From Siderastrea radians (Eukaryota; Cnidaria; Anthozoa; Scleractinia; Rhizangiidae), in the NCBI GenBank assembly GCA_964017195.1, contig OZ024895.1, forward strand, positions 25,111,375-25,175,374: a stretch of DNA of 64,000 nucleotides, given 5' to 3'. The notes below the pieces were generated by a model. The model saw only the letters and a list, made by a program, of their open reading frames with translations, did not search any database and was not told the DNA's origin. The position numbers were made by a program, and so were the translations under genes. This document shows, piece by piece, positions 10,422 through 20,108 of this stretch (within the stretch, counting starts at the first letter, position 1; the number at the start of each line of letters is the position of its first letter).

Positions 10422-11480
10422 CTAGACGTGGAGAGAGCGTATCAGGCAGTCTGCCTGAGCTGTATGATTGGGTACATCTGCTGACAAAGCGAGAAGGAAG
10501 AATGACCCAATCTTGCGTTCTGGAAGAGTAATAAGAGAGCTCTCTGGAACCTTGTTAATTGGATAGCGACTGAGAATATCTGGGACCAAATTATTGATTC
10601 CCAACCGGTGTTCGATGTAAAAATCGAATTCCGCCATTGACATACACCATCTGGCCACCTTGGCCTGTTGTGGAGCGATAGTAGTGAGCCACTGTAGGCT
10701 TGCATGGTCTGTCACCACCTTGGTTCGGCAACCAAGAATGTAAGCCGGAACTGATCCAAACCCCATTTAACTACGAAAAGTTCTTGTTGCAGTGTTGTCC
10801 ATCGTGATTCAACAGCACTGAAGGCCTGTGAGGAAAATCTCATTAGCTGAAGTTTTCCTTTCACTCCCTGAGCCAACATAGCACCAAAACCATATTTGCT
10901 GGCGTCAACATAGACTTCAAAACGGGAGTCCCAATGGGGGTGGTGAAGAATGACGGATGGAGCTGTGATGAGGTACCTCAAGTTTTCAAAGCTCTGCTCA
11001 TAGTCTGGTGTCCAATTACCGGGAGTATCTTTCTTTAGCAGTTGGCGCAAGAGAAAGGTGTTGTCAGACGTATCAGGCACATAATCACGGAAGTAAGCAC
11101 AAAGTCCAAGAAACTGCTTGAGCTTGGTGACATTGGTGGGTGATTTCATTGCTGTGATGACTTCAATACCCTTAGTGTTAGGTTTGCGTCCATCTTGGTT
11201 GATGCAGTGTCCCAAAAGCTCAATTTCACTTGCAAAAACACACATTTGGAGGGTCTAAACTGAATGTTCACTTGCACTGCTCGCTGTAGCAGTAGGGAAT
11301 ACTGTTCAAGAGCTTCTGTGTGAGTTTGTCCCCACGTTATCAAATCGTCAACGTAAACAATGAGCCAGCAGTGCAGGTATTCAGCAAATGCTGTGTACAG
11401 GTTGCGCGGAAATACGTAAGAGACCGTTTTTAAACCGAAAGGTAGACGGAGGAAGTGATAACGTCCAACGTGTGTACAGA
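10422..11480 (-). pseudogene. Gypsy reverse transcriptase (C-terminal part) and RNase H
   Basis: The stretch 11343-10712 carries the RT palm/thumb end (FLGLCAYFRDYVPDTSD; VTKLKQFLGL) and the first half of the RNase H domain with its Asp (FEVYVDASKYGFGAML) and Glu (TLQQELFVVKWGL). 10766-10422 gives the remaining RNase H (VVTDHASLQWL; IEHRLGINNLVPDILSRYP). The domain would degrade the RNA strand during cDNA synthesis. The frame changes at about 10730 and 11240. Confidence 0.75.
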
Positions 11481-11520
11481 AGGCGCACTTGTGCTGGTCT
11501 TCTTTTCTTAAGGGGATTTG

Positions 11521-12300
11521 TCAAAAGCCACTTGCTAAGTCACAACGTCCAAAGACTTTGGCTTGGCTAACAGAATCCAGGACACTTGCGGTGGATGGCA
11601 CCAAAGCCATAGAACCATAGAAATAGAAGAGGCGTGAGTGACATCTGAGGAGTGATTGGCAGGCAAGTCCTGTTGAGTTTGTATCTCGGCCCAGGTCATC
11701 CAGGCATCTGCAAGTTCTTCTGGAGAACAACTAGCTGCTTGTTGCAAGATACCATGGTCATGTGGGGTAGCAGGGCGAATGTGAACGAGGATGAGATTCT
11801 GTTGGATAGAGCCCCTTTTCTGTGTAGACTTGACAGCAATTGTTGTGTAATGCGCTGTGGTTAAGTCTGGGATTTCAGCCTCAGACACGGGTCTTCCTGG
11901 ATGTTACACAGTGAGGCGTCGACCACGTCAGTGGGTTCTCGAGGGATGGAAGTAGCTGGCGCTGATTGCCAATCGAAAGGTCCACTCAGGACTTTGATAC
12001 CAGGCTGAATGTGCTCCAACCACAGCATAGACGTGGCGCCTTGAAATCCCACGAAGACAGAGCTTAGGGTTAAACAAAAGGTGAGTAGGTTGGTCCACTA
12101 AAGCTTTGGTAGCAGGGAGGTGATTTTCACCAAACAGAATTGGCCAGGCTAGTTGGGGAACAACAAGCATACTGAGGATTGTCTCTCTTTCATTGTTCCA
12201 GGTGATAGGGACATCCATGGTAGCGGCAGCTATAAGGTTTGATTTTGTATCAACGACGGAGACTGGGACGAGCACTGGTAATTTCCGGTATTGAAGGGCC
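11521..12300 (-). pseudogene. Gypsy retropepsin end and degraded RT N-terminal part
   Basis: 12275-11928 reads as the C-terminal strands of a retropepsin-like domain (MLVVPQLAWPILFGENHL), and 11888-11535 as a strongly decayed linker and RT start. The catalytic Asp-Asp of the RT is not readable. Assignment depends on position between gag and the RNase H. Confidence 0.5.
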
Positions 12301-12559
12301 CGGTGTTAAGAAATAACGATCTCTGCATAAACTGCACTGTCCAGAGGGATTGAAAGAGATTGGTCTGCTGAGGTTACTGACGTCCAGAGAATGTTGCAGT
12401 TTGCTAACTGGCTTCGTGTGTTCACAGGAAGGGCTGTTGGATCTGTGAAAGCTGGTAAACCAAAAAGAAAAGCATCAGAGGAATCTGGGGTTTTTGAAAA
12501 AGGTTCTGGTTGTTTGGTGGGTGTGGCTGCATATGCTTGCTGAGAGTCATGTCTTATTG

Positions 12560-13589
12560 TCTTACAGCCCCAGTTATGCCATGTTAAACACTTGTTAAGG
12601 CGACCATGAGAGCATTTGTTATTTGCCTTCTCGGATGTTGAATGAAGGTGGTGATTAGAATTCCTCCAGATTTCAGGTGTGTGTAATGTCGAGCCTTCTG
12701 GGGGGCATTGTGAAGAGGCACACTTGCGCTAGATGATTAGGAGAACCGCAGAGCCAGCAGTGATGTTTCTTGCCACGTTTTTGCGATGAAACTGAGTTGT
12801 TTTTTCTGGACGAAGTAAGAAGAGCATTTGAGTTGAGCGTTGAGATTTTCAGACTGAGATACAACGTTACCATGTAGTTGCATTTGCAAGGACAATTCAA
12901 TTCCGACGGGCGGCTTGTTTCAAAGTTGAAACTTCCTCGGCTTTTAAGACTAATTGCTGTGCAATGTCTGGTTTAACTTTGGATAGAAATTGAGACACGA
13001 CGTAAGTAGGACAGTCTTTGGCGACTTTTTCCCCCAAGAGATCTGGTGCAAAACGTTCCTGAAGCGAAAGATAAATTGGTTGACATTCTCATCTGATTTT
13101 TTTGTCATTGAGCTTAATTCAGCAGCGAGTCAGCTGCGTTTAAGTGCCGTTGGTTCGTCAAACTCACACTTGAGGTGCTCGATGAAGGTATTAACCTGCT
13201 CGCTGGGAGGTTTCTCTGCGAAGCCTGCAGTTGGTTTTTGCCGTAGAAAGCACTGAGCGAGGCCATTCTCCTGCACATTGTTGCTCAAGGAGCGTGACGG
13301 TTGAGTAGGCGGGAAGATGAGAGGTTTATTGTTGGAAGTGTTCGACAAAATCAGCGATGTCGTCTCGAGTCGATTCATCGCAGCGAAATGTTGGTAGCTT
13401 AGGTGTTGGAAGTCGAAGAGACCGAGGAACGGAGGCCGAAGAAGTGCTCGGAGGCGTTTGAGGAACTTGAAGTAGCATGCTTGCAATTCAGCCAATTTGT
13501 TGACCGGTGTGATTTACGTTCTGCGTGAGGTCTTTCACAACACTTACTAGACCTGCTTCGATCCCTTGAAGTTCTTCTGCGGCTGCCAT
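12560..13589 (-). pseudogene. Gypsy gag
   Basis: Starting from the Met at 13589 (MAAAEELQGIEAGLV), the frame runs through a helix-rich N-terminus to SLRLPTPKLPTFRCDESTRD, the usual start of the gypsy capsid domain. Later blocks (FLSKVKPDIAQQLVLKAEEV near 13000) are in another frame. A zinc knuckle remains near 12760 (HHCWLCGSPNHLAQVC). The Met at 13589 is preferred because the leader and probable primer-binding site lie directly upstream. Confidence 0.6.
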
Positions 13590-13625
13590 GAAACTCTGGA
13601 TTCTCCACCAGCTGTAGTCGGACCA

Positions 13626-14226
13626 AATAACACTCCAGAATGAACACAAAGAAGCTTGGCTTAATCACATGTACACTCCATAGATGTTATAATACAAACG
13701 GCAACAGCAAAAGCAGTTCTGACCGGTTCTGACCGGTTAGTGCTTAGCAACCTTGTGACCTAGTACAACACCACCCCTAGGACATAACAAACGACTGGTC
13801 CCTGAATGTCTTGAATGTCAATACATTATACCTTATTAGGGTTGGTTGATGCCTCCTAATATTCTGCTCAAGGACAAAAGTCTTAGCAGAAAACATTCTA
13901 CGCTAAATAAATAAGCAGAAAAATACAATATTCACTTGGAAGATAAGGCCTGCTCCAAGTGCCGGGCAACAGACGCATAAACACGTAACAAGGCAAAACG
14001 AAAGGAATGTAAAAATCTCGCGAGAAACTGGGTGACCACTTGCAAGACTGGTACCGCCACAGCCAAAGCGAGTTCTCCAATCTACGGAATCACGGCGATC
14101 AGAAGGCAGATGTGGGTGAAATCTATGGTCATTAACTGTGACACATATACATAAAATAACTACAAAACTACGTACATAAAAAAGTAATTTAAAACAATCT
14201 GTTTATATGTACAGAGACTAAGAATT
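13626..14226. other. Possible LTR remnant, otherwise no gene
   Basis: Directly upstream of the gypsy leader, so part may be LTR. No coding sequence supported. Confidence 0.35.
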
Positions 14227-14470
14227 ACATAGATGGCAGCCCATGCATCCACCTTGTAGAAAGCTCGATAGATCACACCTTCGTATTTGCGATTTAAAAG
14301 CATCTAGGTTGCTCGCAAGTCTCTCCTTACTGGAGAGGTTACTCCACAGTTTAGAACCAAGGTATCTTAACAAGTGCTTGCCATAGGCAACTCTTTATTT
14401 GGATGATTCACTGTCTTCAGGTTCTTACAATTGACATACATTCGCTTTCATTCGAAATAAGTAAACAACA
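14227..14470 (-). pseudogene. LINE reverse transcriptase, 3'-terminal fragment
   Basis: Minus-strand translation gives VAYGKHLLRYLGSKLWSNLS and ends with GCMGCHLCNS and a stop at about 14229. The YGK(H)xxRYLGxKLW block is the C-terminal signature of jockey/CR1-type LINE ORF2, as also seen at 37846-38580. Severely 5'-truncated, the usual fate of LINE copies. Confidence 0.7.
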
Positions 14471-14895
14471 ATTATTTTCTGTATAGTTTGTTGACCTTTG
14501 GCGAAGCTCAATAACAATGTATCCTTACGCTTGGTGAGGGAATTTAGTAGTTTTACGGAACGAGAGGATTGTTAATATAAAGAGTATACGGTGTAAAGAA
14601 AACGGCCGTTAAAATATACAAATTAAATGACGTTGTTATCTACCTTTTCCTTAACCAAACTCATGGCAGTAAAAAATGGCTCCCTCATTCCGTAAATAAA
14701 ATATTCGCAGAATGCTCATTCACCGCTTGGAAAACGTAGTGAGGCACAGAAAGAGATCGTCTCATCCCGGTACAAGAAAAAGCATCGTGTTTACATAAAT
14801 GTTTTACATACACTTGCACTTTTACTCACACTTGTTTATTTCTTGAAATGTATGACTTGCCTAGATGCGGAGGGTGGCCTCTTGCAGGACCAGTC

Positions 14896-15725
14896 ATGAG
14901 CTATGGGAAACATGGATTTTGAGTTCTCATCGAACGTTGTTTCAAGCAAACAGCGACGAAATATTTCGACGATTCAATAAAACTATCACCTTACCGTCAG
15001 TTCTCCTGTCCCTTGTCTTTGATTTCTACATTATCTTCTGCAAATATCCCTGTTTCTCCCTGATTCTTCGGTGAGTTTGATGTGCTACTTTTACCGCCTG
15101 CCATTTTGAAAAACCACTCATTCCCAGTTCTTTTCATTCCCAGTTCTACGCAGCCAACTAGAAAACCTCCTAAAGCCGCCCTAAAAGCCACTGGGAAGGA
15201 AGCGCTTGGGCCGTTGCTAGGAGATTTGTGCCTTTGGCCAATCGTAGGGCCAAAAAGACAATCGCTATTGTTTTCAAATTCCCCTTCAGCTGGTAACAGC
15301 AAAAAGCTCTTTCAAGTCCCCCCAACAGAACCTAATTTGAATTGTAACTGGCAATCCGTTGCACGACGACCTTCCATGTATGGAAGTCCGTCGTGCAATG
15401 TTCTTACGAGCTTGCAACCATAACCTGGAAAAGATAGCCTACCCATTGGGCTTTAGGGCGGCTTTAGGAGGTTTTCTAGTTGGCTGCGTAGAACTGGGAA
15501 TGAGTGGTTTTTCCAAATGGCGGGCGGTAGAAGTAAGCATATCGAACTCACCGAAGAATCGGGGAGAAACAGGGATATTTGCGGAAGATAAAGTAGAAAT
15601 CAAAGACAAGGGACAGCAGAACTGACGGTAAGGTGATAGTTTTATTGAATAGTCGACATACTTCATCGCTGTTTGCTTGAAACAACGTTCGATGAGAACC
15701 CAAATCATGTTTCCTATAGCTCATG
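14896..15725. repeat. Foldback element with about 290-bp arms
   Basis: The left arm 14896-15194 is matched inverted by 15442-15725. Both carry TTCTCATCGAACGTTGTTTC, a CCTTACCGTCAGTTCT block and CAGCCAACTAGAAAACCTCC. The spacer holds a separate hairpin. No ORF of its own; a non-autonomous palindromic element. Confidence 0.85.
15359..15398. repeat. 19-bp-arm hairpin in the foldback spacer
   Basis: TTGCACGACGACCTTCCAT is followed within two bases by an inverted copy matching at 17 of 19 positions. Confidence 0.85.
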
Positions 15726-15852
15726 GACCAATATACTATCAAGGAAGGGATTGAGGCCTCGTCAGTGATGATATTTGCGTGGAACCCAAACTCGCTTTTT
15801 TAAGGGAAACCTCGAAATACGTTTTGAAACTAGGATGTAAAAGCTCTTCCTT

Positions 15853-17403
15853 CTAATATTTGCAGTTACAATGGCGTCGTATTGATGGTATAGTGGTTGA
15901 TATTGGTTCTTCTGAAGGTCCTATTGAATTTTTGTGACGGGGAGGGGTGGTATTATGGAGCGTATGGCTTTTCCTTGGGCTTTCTCGCTCTTTTGTGTGC
16001 TTGTCTTTTTTATTTATCTGGGGCCAGGCATTCGCCTGCTGCCGGCTGCAGGGGCCGGGGAGCCTCTGGACTGGGCTTTTGTTTCGTATTATGTGTGTGG
16101 GGGGCATTGGGGGACATGGAGGCGCTGTGGGGTTGCGGATGGGGCATGGTGGCAGACATGGCGGGGTTGGACTTTTGACCCAGGCTTTGGAGGCAGGGCC
16201 GGTGCATATGGGAATGTTCTGGGGGAGGTGAGGCATGTGGCCGCTGGTGTTGGAGTTGTGTCACCGATGAATGTGGCATGGATGCGGTGCTCGCCATAAA
16301 TGTGATGAGAATGGCGGCAGGTTTGGGTTGTTTCAGGCACTGGCAAGCTCTTTTGGCGTGGTGGCTGATGTCTGCCCTCATGGATGGCCGATGGGGGCGC
16401 TCGGCTGCTCTGCCTGCTCCTGGAAGCCCTATGTTCTCATGCAGTTCTTCGTGCGCCCTCTTGCGATGCTTCCTTGGCAAGACTGTCTGGTTCCTGGGAC
16501 CATATTTGTAATAGAGGATTCCGTCTTCAGAGGGAGATGGTTTGTTCCACTCAGGTGGGGGCTGTCGTGTGGCCGCTGTTTCTTGCTGCTTTTCCGGGTG
16601 GGTGGGGTGTTTTCGGATTTGCATGGGATGCGGGACGCGGGGGGTTGTTGGATCTTCCTGTTGAGCGGCTGTTGGGGGTGGTTGCGAGTCTTTTCTGTGG
16701 TGGTTGGGCGGTCATAGATGGGTTTTGCGATCTTTGCGGGGATTTCTGATGGATCTTCGGTGGTGGCTCGGTATTCCAGCCAGTTGCCTGGCCTCGCCGG
16801 CGGTCTTGGGCGTTGTTTCCTTCGGTTGTTCAATGGGTTTGGCTTGGGGGGTCTGTTTGGTGGCCGTCGCCAAGAGGGTTCTACCAAGAGGGTGGACCTC
16901 ACGTTTTGGCAGATTGCATTTGCAAGCCTTTAACTTTACTCCATGCTGGCGTGGCTTTCTCGGGACTGCCCTAGGGTGCTCGGCATGTTCTTTGGGCATT
17001 CTGCACGGGCTTAGGGTGTCGGGTGTCGGTCGGGGATCGTCCTGTGGTTCGGTTCACGGTGGTCGTTTCGCAGTCTTGGCGTGCCGTCCTTTTCGCGGGC
17101 ACATGCGGCAGGAGAGGGGTGTGGTGACTTTGGTTCGGTGATGGGGTTCTGGTTCGGCTGGTCTCGGGTGTGTCTGGCACAGGTGGCGCTGGTCTCAGTT
17201 TTTCGCAGGACCTTTGTTGGCACGGCATTCGGAGGTGGCTGTCTGGTTCTTGGGGGCAGGCACATTTTTTCTCCCAGTTTTTGGTCTGCATATATTGTCC
17301 GGGGTCCTGGATCATCTGGCTTTGCCTTGTCCTTTCCTGGAGGGCTCTGGTGGACTGTTGGGATTGGGTTTTTGCGCATTGGGCACTGGCTCTTCAATGG
17401 CAT
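15853..17403 (-). pseudogene. Hypermutated gypsy pol: RT, RNase H, integrase start
   Basis: Three landmarks identify it. At 17100-17011, AREKDGTPRLRNDHREPNHR and IPDRHPTP form the first RT palm block. At about 16830-16690, DPSEIPAKIAKPIYDRPTT is the post-RT connection. At about 16540-16350, WNKPSPSEDGILYYKYGPRN and HEELHENIGLPGAGR are the zinc-binding domain of the integrase, with CQCLK as its Cys pair. In each, hydrophobic conserved positions are replaced by Pro, Ala, Thr or His. Frames change between blocks and the integrase core decays beyond recognition towards 15853. Confidence 0.65.
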
Positions 17404-18088
17404 TGTGCCCTGGAATTGGGCGGGCTTGGCCCTCTGAGGTTGCTGAGGGGGGCGCTATCATTTCCTCTTGACCACTGTTGCTGCTTGGGGAGCTTGATTT
17501 CGGCCTCGGTTCCGCCCGGCCAATGTGGGGGATCTGGGTCTCATTCACTGTTGTCAAATTTGGGCTTGTGTCTGGGGGTTCGGATGGCTGTCTGATGGCT
17601 ATGTTTCCTGGGTGTTGTTCGGGCGACTTGACTGGTATTGTGGATGCCTGCGCACCGGTGTCCCATAACGGTTCGGCTTCGCCGTCATTGGGTGGACACT
17701 TTGCCATACACTTTTTGCCGGCAGGACCAATCACTTTGGCATGTTCCCTTGGGGTTGAGTGGCTGACGCATGCTGGGTCCTTGGACTCTTTTGACTCAGG
17801 TTTGCTCAGGTGACTGATGGCCTGGCACAGCAGCTTGTGTTCCTGCCACTGTGCTCTCTGGCATTCGACGGAACAATACCTCACACTCTTACACTGCTTA
17901 CACCTCGTAAGTTGCTCCTGTCCTCCTCCTCCTTTGCAGCACTGGTTACATTGGTGATACTGCTTTTCATCTCGCAGAGGCAGTCGCCTGGCGTTTAACA
18001 GTTGTCGGCATCCTCTGGCAAAGTGCAAATCACTACCACACTTGAAGCAGTGGTTGCAGAATTCTTCTTTTCTACACAACTTGGACAT
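17312..18088 (-). pseudogene. Gag end with zinc knuckle and MYND finger, plus retropepsin
   Basis: An open frame of 258 codons starting MSKLCRKEEFCNHCFKCG. Residues 12-27 form a CCHC-like knuckle (CFKCGSDLHFARGC). Residues about 62-88 form a MYND-type zinc finger (CKQCKSVRYCSVECQRAQW ending in C). Around residue 140 the retropepsin active site is readable as LWDTGAQAST. The later strands (SATSEGQARPIPGHNAIEE) show Ala, Pro and His where hydrophobic or Tyr residues are normal. A MYND finger joined to a gypsy protease is an unusual but known combination in invertebrate elements. Confidence 0.7.
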
Positions 18089-18090
18089 AC

Positions 18091-18107
18091 CTACCTACCT
18101 ATCTAAC
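18091..18107. repeat. Short CCTA tetranucleotide repeat at left Polinton border
   Basis: CTACCTACCTATCTAAC, directly outside the left terminal inverted repeat; the right border has a longer array of the same unit. Confidence 0.8.
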
Positions 18108-18315
18108 TAACTACATGGGCTGTGCTGTCGATTTCTCACACTCATTTTCTCGCACGCGAAAAAGCCATTTTCTGATTTTCATATCATAATTTCCATTTTG
18201 CGGTTTCATCCCCTTTAAAAGCGCTTCACGCTTCGGTCTCCTTGAGTCGGTCTTTCGCCATGAATTCAGTAGGTGTTTGTCTTTATCGGGGCTACCAAAT
18301 GCATTTTCCATTGCG
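18108..18315 (+). repeat. Left terminal inverted repeat of the Polinton
   Basis: Starts TAACTACATGGG. 18108-18276 aligns with the reverse complement of 37419-37586 with only a handful of substitutions and 1-2 base indels by eye. After a stretch of differing length the match resumes at 18288-18315 (GGGCTACCAAATGCATTTTC) against 37357-37383. The inner part is about 20 bp shorter than on the right. Confidence 0.9.
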
Positions 18316-18384
18316 TGACTTATCCCAAATACAGGAAGTCTTAAAATTCTCGAAAAAACAGGAAGTCTATGATGTCATACCACA

Positions 18385-18410
18385 GGGACTTTCCCGAGGA
18401 AATGAGTCAT
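18385..18410 (+). promoter_or_regulatory. NF-kappaB-like and AP-1-like sites
   Basis: GGGACTTTCC at 18385-18394 fits the NF-kappaB consensus GGGRNNYYCC, and TGAGTCA at 18403-18409 fits AP-1. Both lie between the left terminal repeat and the first plus-strand ORF. A diverged copy of the block follows at 18505-18550. Motif matches only; function is inferred. Confidence 0.4.
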
Positions 18411-18426
18411 CAAGTATTTCAATTGT

Positions 18427-18446
18427 CTGTCTAACGCGTTAGACAG
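18427..18446. promoter_or_regulatory. 20-bp perfect palindrome, copy 1
   Basis: CTGTCTAACGCGTTAGACAG, identical on both strands. It is followed about 20 bp later by AAAGGTTCAACGAGTT, as is copy 2. A dimeric protein binding site or origin-proximal element is the natural reading. Confidence 0.7.
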
Positions 18447-18534
18447 AATAGTGTAATGAAAGGTTCAACGAGTTGATTCAACAGTTGGGAGAAACGTAGC
18501 ATCAAAAACAGGAAAACTATGATCTCATATGTTA

Positions 18535-18544
18535 GGGGCTTTCC
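18535..18544 (+). promoter_or_regulatory. Second NF-kappaB-like site
   Basis: GGGGCTTTCC lies in a second copy of the preceding block: ACAGGAAAACTATGATCTCAT here corresponds to ACAGGAAGTCTATGATGTCAT at 18358-18378. The kappaB-like core survived duplication although neighbouring bases changed. Confidence 0.4.
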
Positions 18545-18657
18545 CACGGATATATATGATGGCTAAATCACGCAATTTTTATCAACCAATCACGTGCCGA
18601 CAGCTGCATCTTTCGCTTCTTTGTTCTTAGAATATAAATACAGCCGCTTTCAGTTGT

Positions 18658-18677
18658 CTGTCTAACGCGTTAGACAG
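18658..18677. promoter_or_regulatory. 20-bp perfect palindrome, copy 2
   Basis: Identical to copy 1. It lies 17 bp upstream of the ATG of the small plus-strand ORF and about 20 bp downstream of a TATAAATA box (near 18633-18640), so it probably overlaps the transcript start of that ORF. Confidence 0.7.
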
Positions 18678-18694
18678 TTTTTGGGAAAGAAAGT

Positions 18695-18871
18695 ATGAAT
18701 AAGCAAAGGTTCAACGAGTTTAAAAGTGATTTGAAAGAAGCTTTTGGGCTGATTATTCAACAATATCCTGATGCGGATGATTTTGTCAGCAATGTTGGGA
18801 GAAACTTGGGATTAAAATATCCAGAGCTGGTTGATGAACAAATGCCTCCAGTTGAAGTGATGGAACAATGA
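18695..18871 (+). CDS. Small acidic 58-aa protein at the Polinton left end
   Basis: Starts MNKQRFNEFKSDLKEAFGLI and continues as a mostly helical acidic peptide (PDADDFVSNVGRNLG; LKYPELVDEQMPPVEVMEQ). The start is supported by a TATAAATA box about 55 bp upstream. It is the only plus-strand gene at this end. The 3' end overlaps tail-to-tail with the open end of the polymerase/nuclease frame on the other strand. A partial, broken copy of its beginning (AAAGGTTCAACGAGTT and GTTGGGAGAAAC blocks) lies at 18460-18500, pointing to a tandem duplication of promoter plus gene start. No family recognised; an early regulatory role would fit its place. Confidence 0.5.
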   Translation: MNKQRFNEFKSDLKEAFGLIIQQYPDADDFVSNVGRNLGLKYPELVDEQMPPVEVMEQ

Positions 18872-20078
18872 ACAGTTTAAGAAAGAATGATATGTTTAAG
18901 AAAGATATTTGCTCGAAGTAAACGGTGAGTTCATTTATTATTTGTTGTTTCTTGTTGTTGATCTTTGTTAATGCTTGATCTTTTGGTGTTTTTCCACATC
19001 TTGCCATCGTTTTGTATCTCTTTCCGTCGATAATACTGTCGATCAACCAACATTTATTTTTTGTATCATCCTTGATGGTTAATTTGTTCTCAAGTTTGGC
19101 TATTCTATCTTCGAGTTGTGTTTTATTTTCGATGTTCACATTGTATTCAATCTTTTTGGTTTTCTTATTAGGATTCGACTTAATGTTTATTAATAGTTTG
19201 CCGTATTTTTCAGCGTATTCTTCGATATATCCGTTTTCAACTCTTTCCAATCCTCGTTTGTCGTTACTTGGTGCATTAACAATTAGTTTTATTTTTGGAT
19301 TATGTTCTTTGTTTTTGAACACTTGGCTTTTATTGTTGGTTAGATGCCATTTAAGGCGTGTTGCTAATTCTTCGCAAGTTGATCCAACATATACAAATCC
19401 ATTGTCAAATGCCACTTCATATATCTTTCCATTCTTGTATAGAGTATTGAATTTACTGTTGACTAATTCTAATACTGGTTGTCTTCGGTTGAAATATTTG
19501 TAATTGATCTCTTTGTGATTTACATGTATGTATTCTATTTTGGTTGTTCTTGAAAGTGCCGTGTATAGTTGTTTTTTGTCCATACGGTTCACATCGTATA
19601 GGTTATAAGGCTCATTGATTGTACCACCTTGATATTTGTACACAGTCACACAGAAGCTTGGGATAAATGATTCAGAAAACTCTCCTGCCTCATACCATTG
19701 TTCGTCTACGCTGAAGGCACTGTCAACAATATCCTGTACGACGAATTCCATTGTATTGAATATGTCCTTATCTTTTAGATTTTGTGTCGCAATCAATGGC
19801 ATGCCTATACAAACCTTATATGTTTCCTTTTTACCGTTGTATTTGAAATCGATCGTCTCATGTCTTTTTCCCTTGACGAATCTTTTACAACATTCTGTAT
19901 TGACCCTTATTCTTGTTGAATTCAGATAACAGATATTTTTATAAATTTTGTTGTTTATTGGCTGAAAGTAAGTAGACACCTTGCCATATTTTAGGAACTT
20001 TTTCAACACCTCGTGTGTCTGTTTATCGTAACGACACGACTTCTCGATATATTGGAGAGTTTTAATATTGGGACACAT
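18786..20078 (-). pseudogene. C-terminal part of the replication protein: SF1 helicase motifs V-VI and GIY-YIG nuclease
   Basis: An open frame of 430 codons that continues the helicase pieces upstream; a TAG at 20106-20108 separates it from them in the same frame. Residues about 145-185 carry the C-terminal SF1 (Pif1/RecD-like) motifs, FCVTVYKYQGGTINEP and QLYTALSRTTK. Residues about 215-290 form a GIY-YIG domain: KIYEVAFDNGFVYVGST, then LATRLKWHL with its Arg and LERVENGYIEEY with its Glu. The last about 45 residues overlap the small plus-strand ORF and are probably read-through past a lost stop. The GIY-YIG domain would nick or cut DNA, perhaps in replication or integration. Confidence 0.75.
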
Positions 20079-20108
20079 TTCACGTATAGTTTTTGAATTC
20101 AGATAGTC

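Larger units (their letters stand above)
10142..13625 (-). mobile_element. Ty3/gypsy LTR retrotransposon remnant
   Basis: On the minus strand the order is leader (TGG at 13622-13624, a possible primer-binding site), gag from 13589, retropepsin, reverse transcriptase and RNase H ending near 10422. The integrase is missing and no LTR pair can be recognised. Nearly every domain changes frame several times. To its right, 13716-13739 has two copies of TTCTGACCGG. Confidence 0.8.
15853..18088 (-). mobile_element. Gypsy retrotransposon with apparent T-to-C hypermutation
   Basis: On the minus strand, gag-type zinc modules, retropepsin, RT, RNase H and integrase zinc-binding domain follow in gypsy order, but the coding strand is very C-rich and T-poor. 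In 16081-16140 the plus strand has 29 G, 18 T, 7 A and 6 C. Where conserved family residues are expected to be Tyr, Val, Leu, Ile or Cys, this copy tends to have His, Ala, Pro, Thr or Arg, all reached by T-to-C changes. Few stops appear because T loss removes stop codons, so long frames stay open on both strands. The right end abuts the tetranucleotide repeat beside the Polinton. Confidence 0.75.

Noticed and set aside
15900..17990. Long plus-strand open frames in the GC-rich region
   Set aside because: They are the antisense of the gypsy pol remnant; the T-poor coding strand leaves both strands open. No domain is readable on the plus strand.
18111..18442. Open frames inside the left terminal repeat, matched by one in the right repeat (37373-37579)
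   Set aside because: They are identical only because the terminal repeats are identical, and they have no protein-like features.
19012..19503. Plus-strand hydrophobic ORF of 163 codons
   Set aside because: Antisense of the GIY-YIG/helicase frame; hydrophobicity is what AT-rich antisense of a Lys/Asn-rich protein yields.
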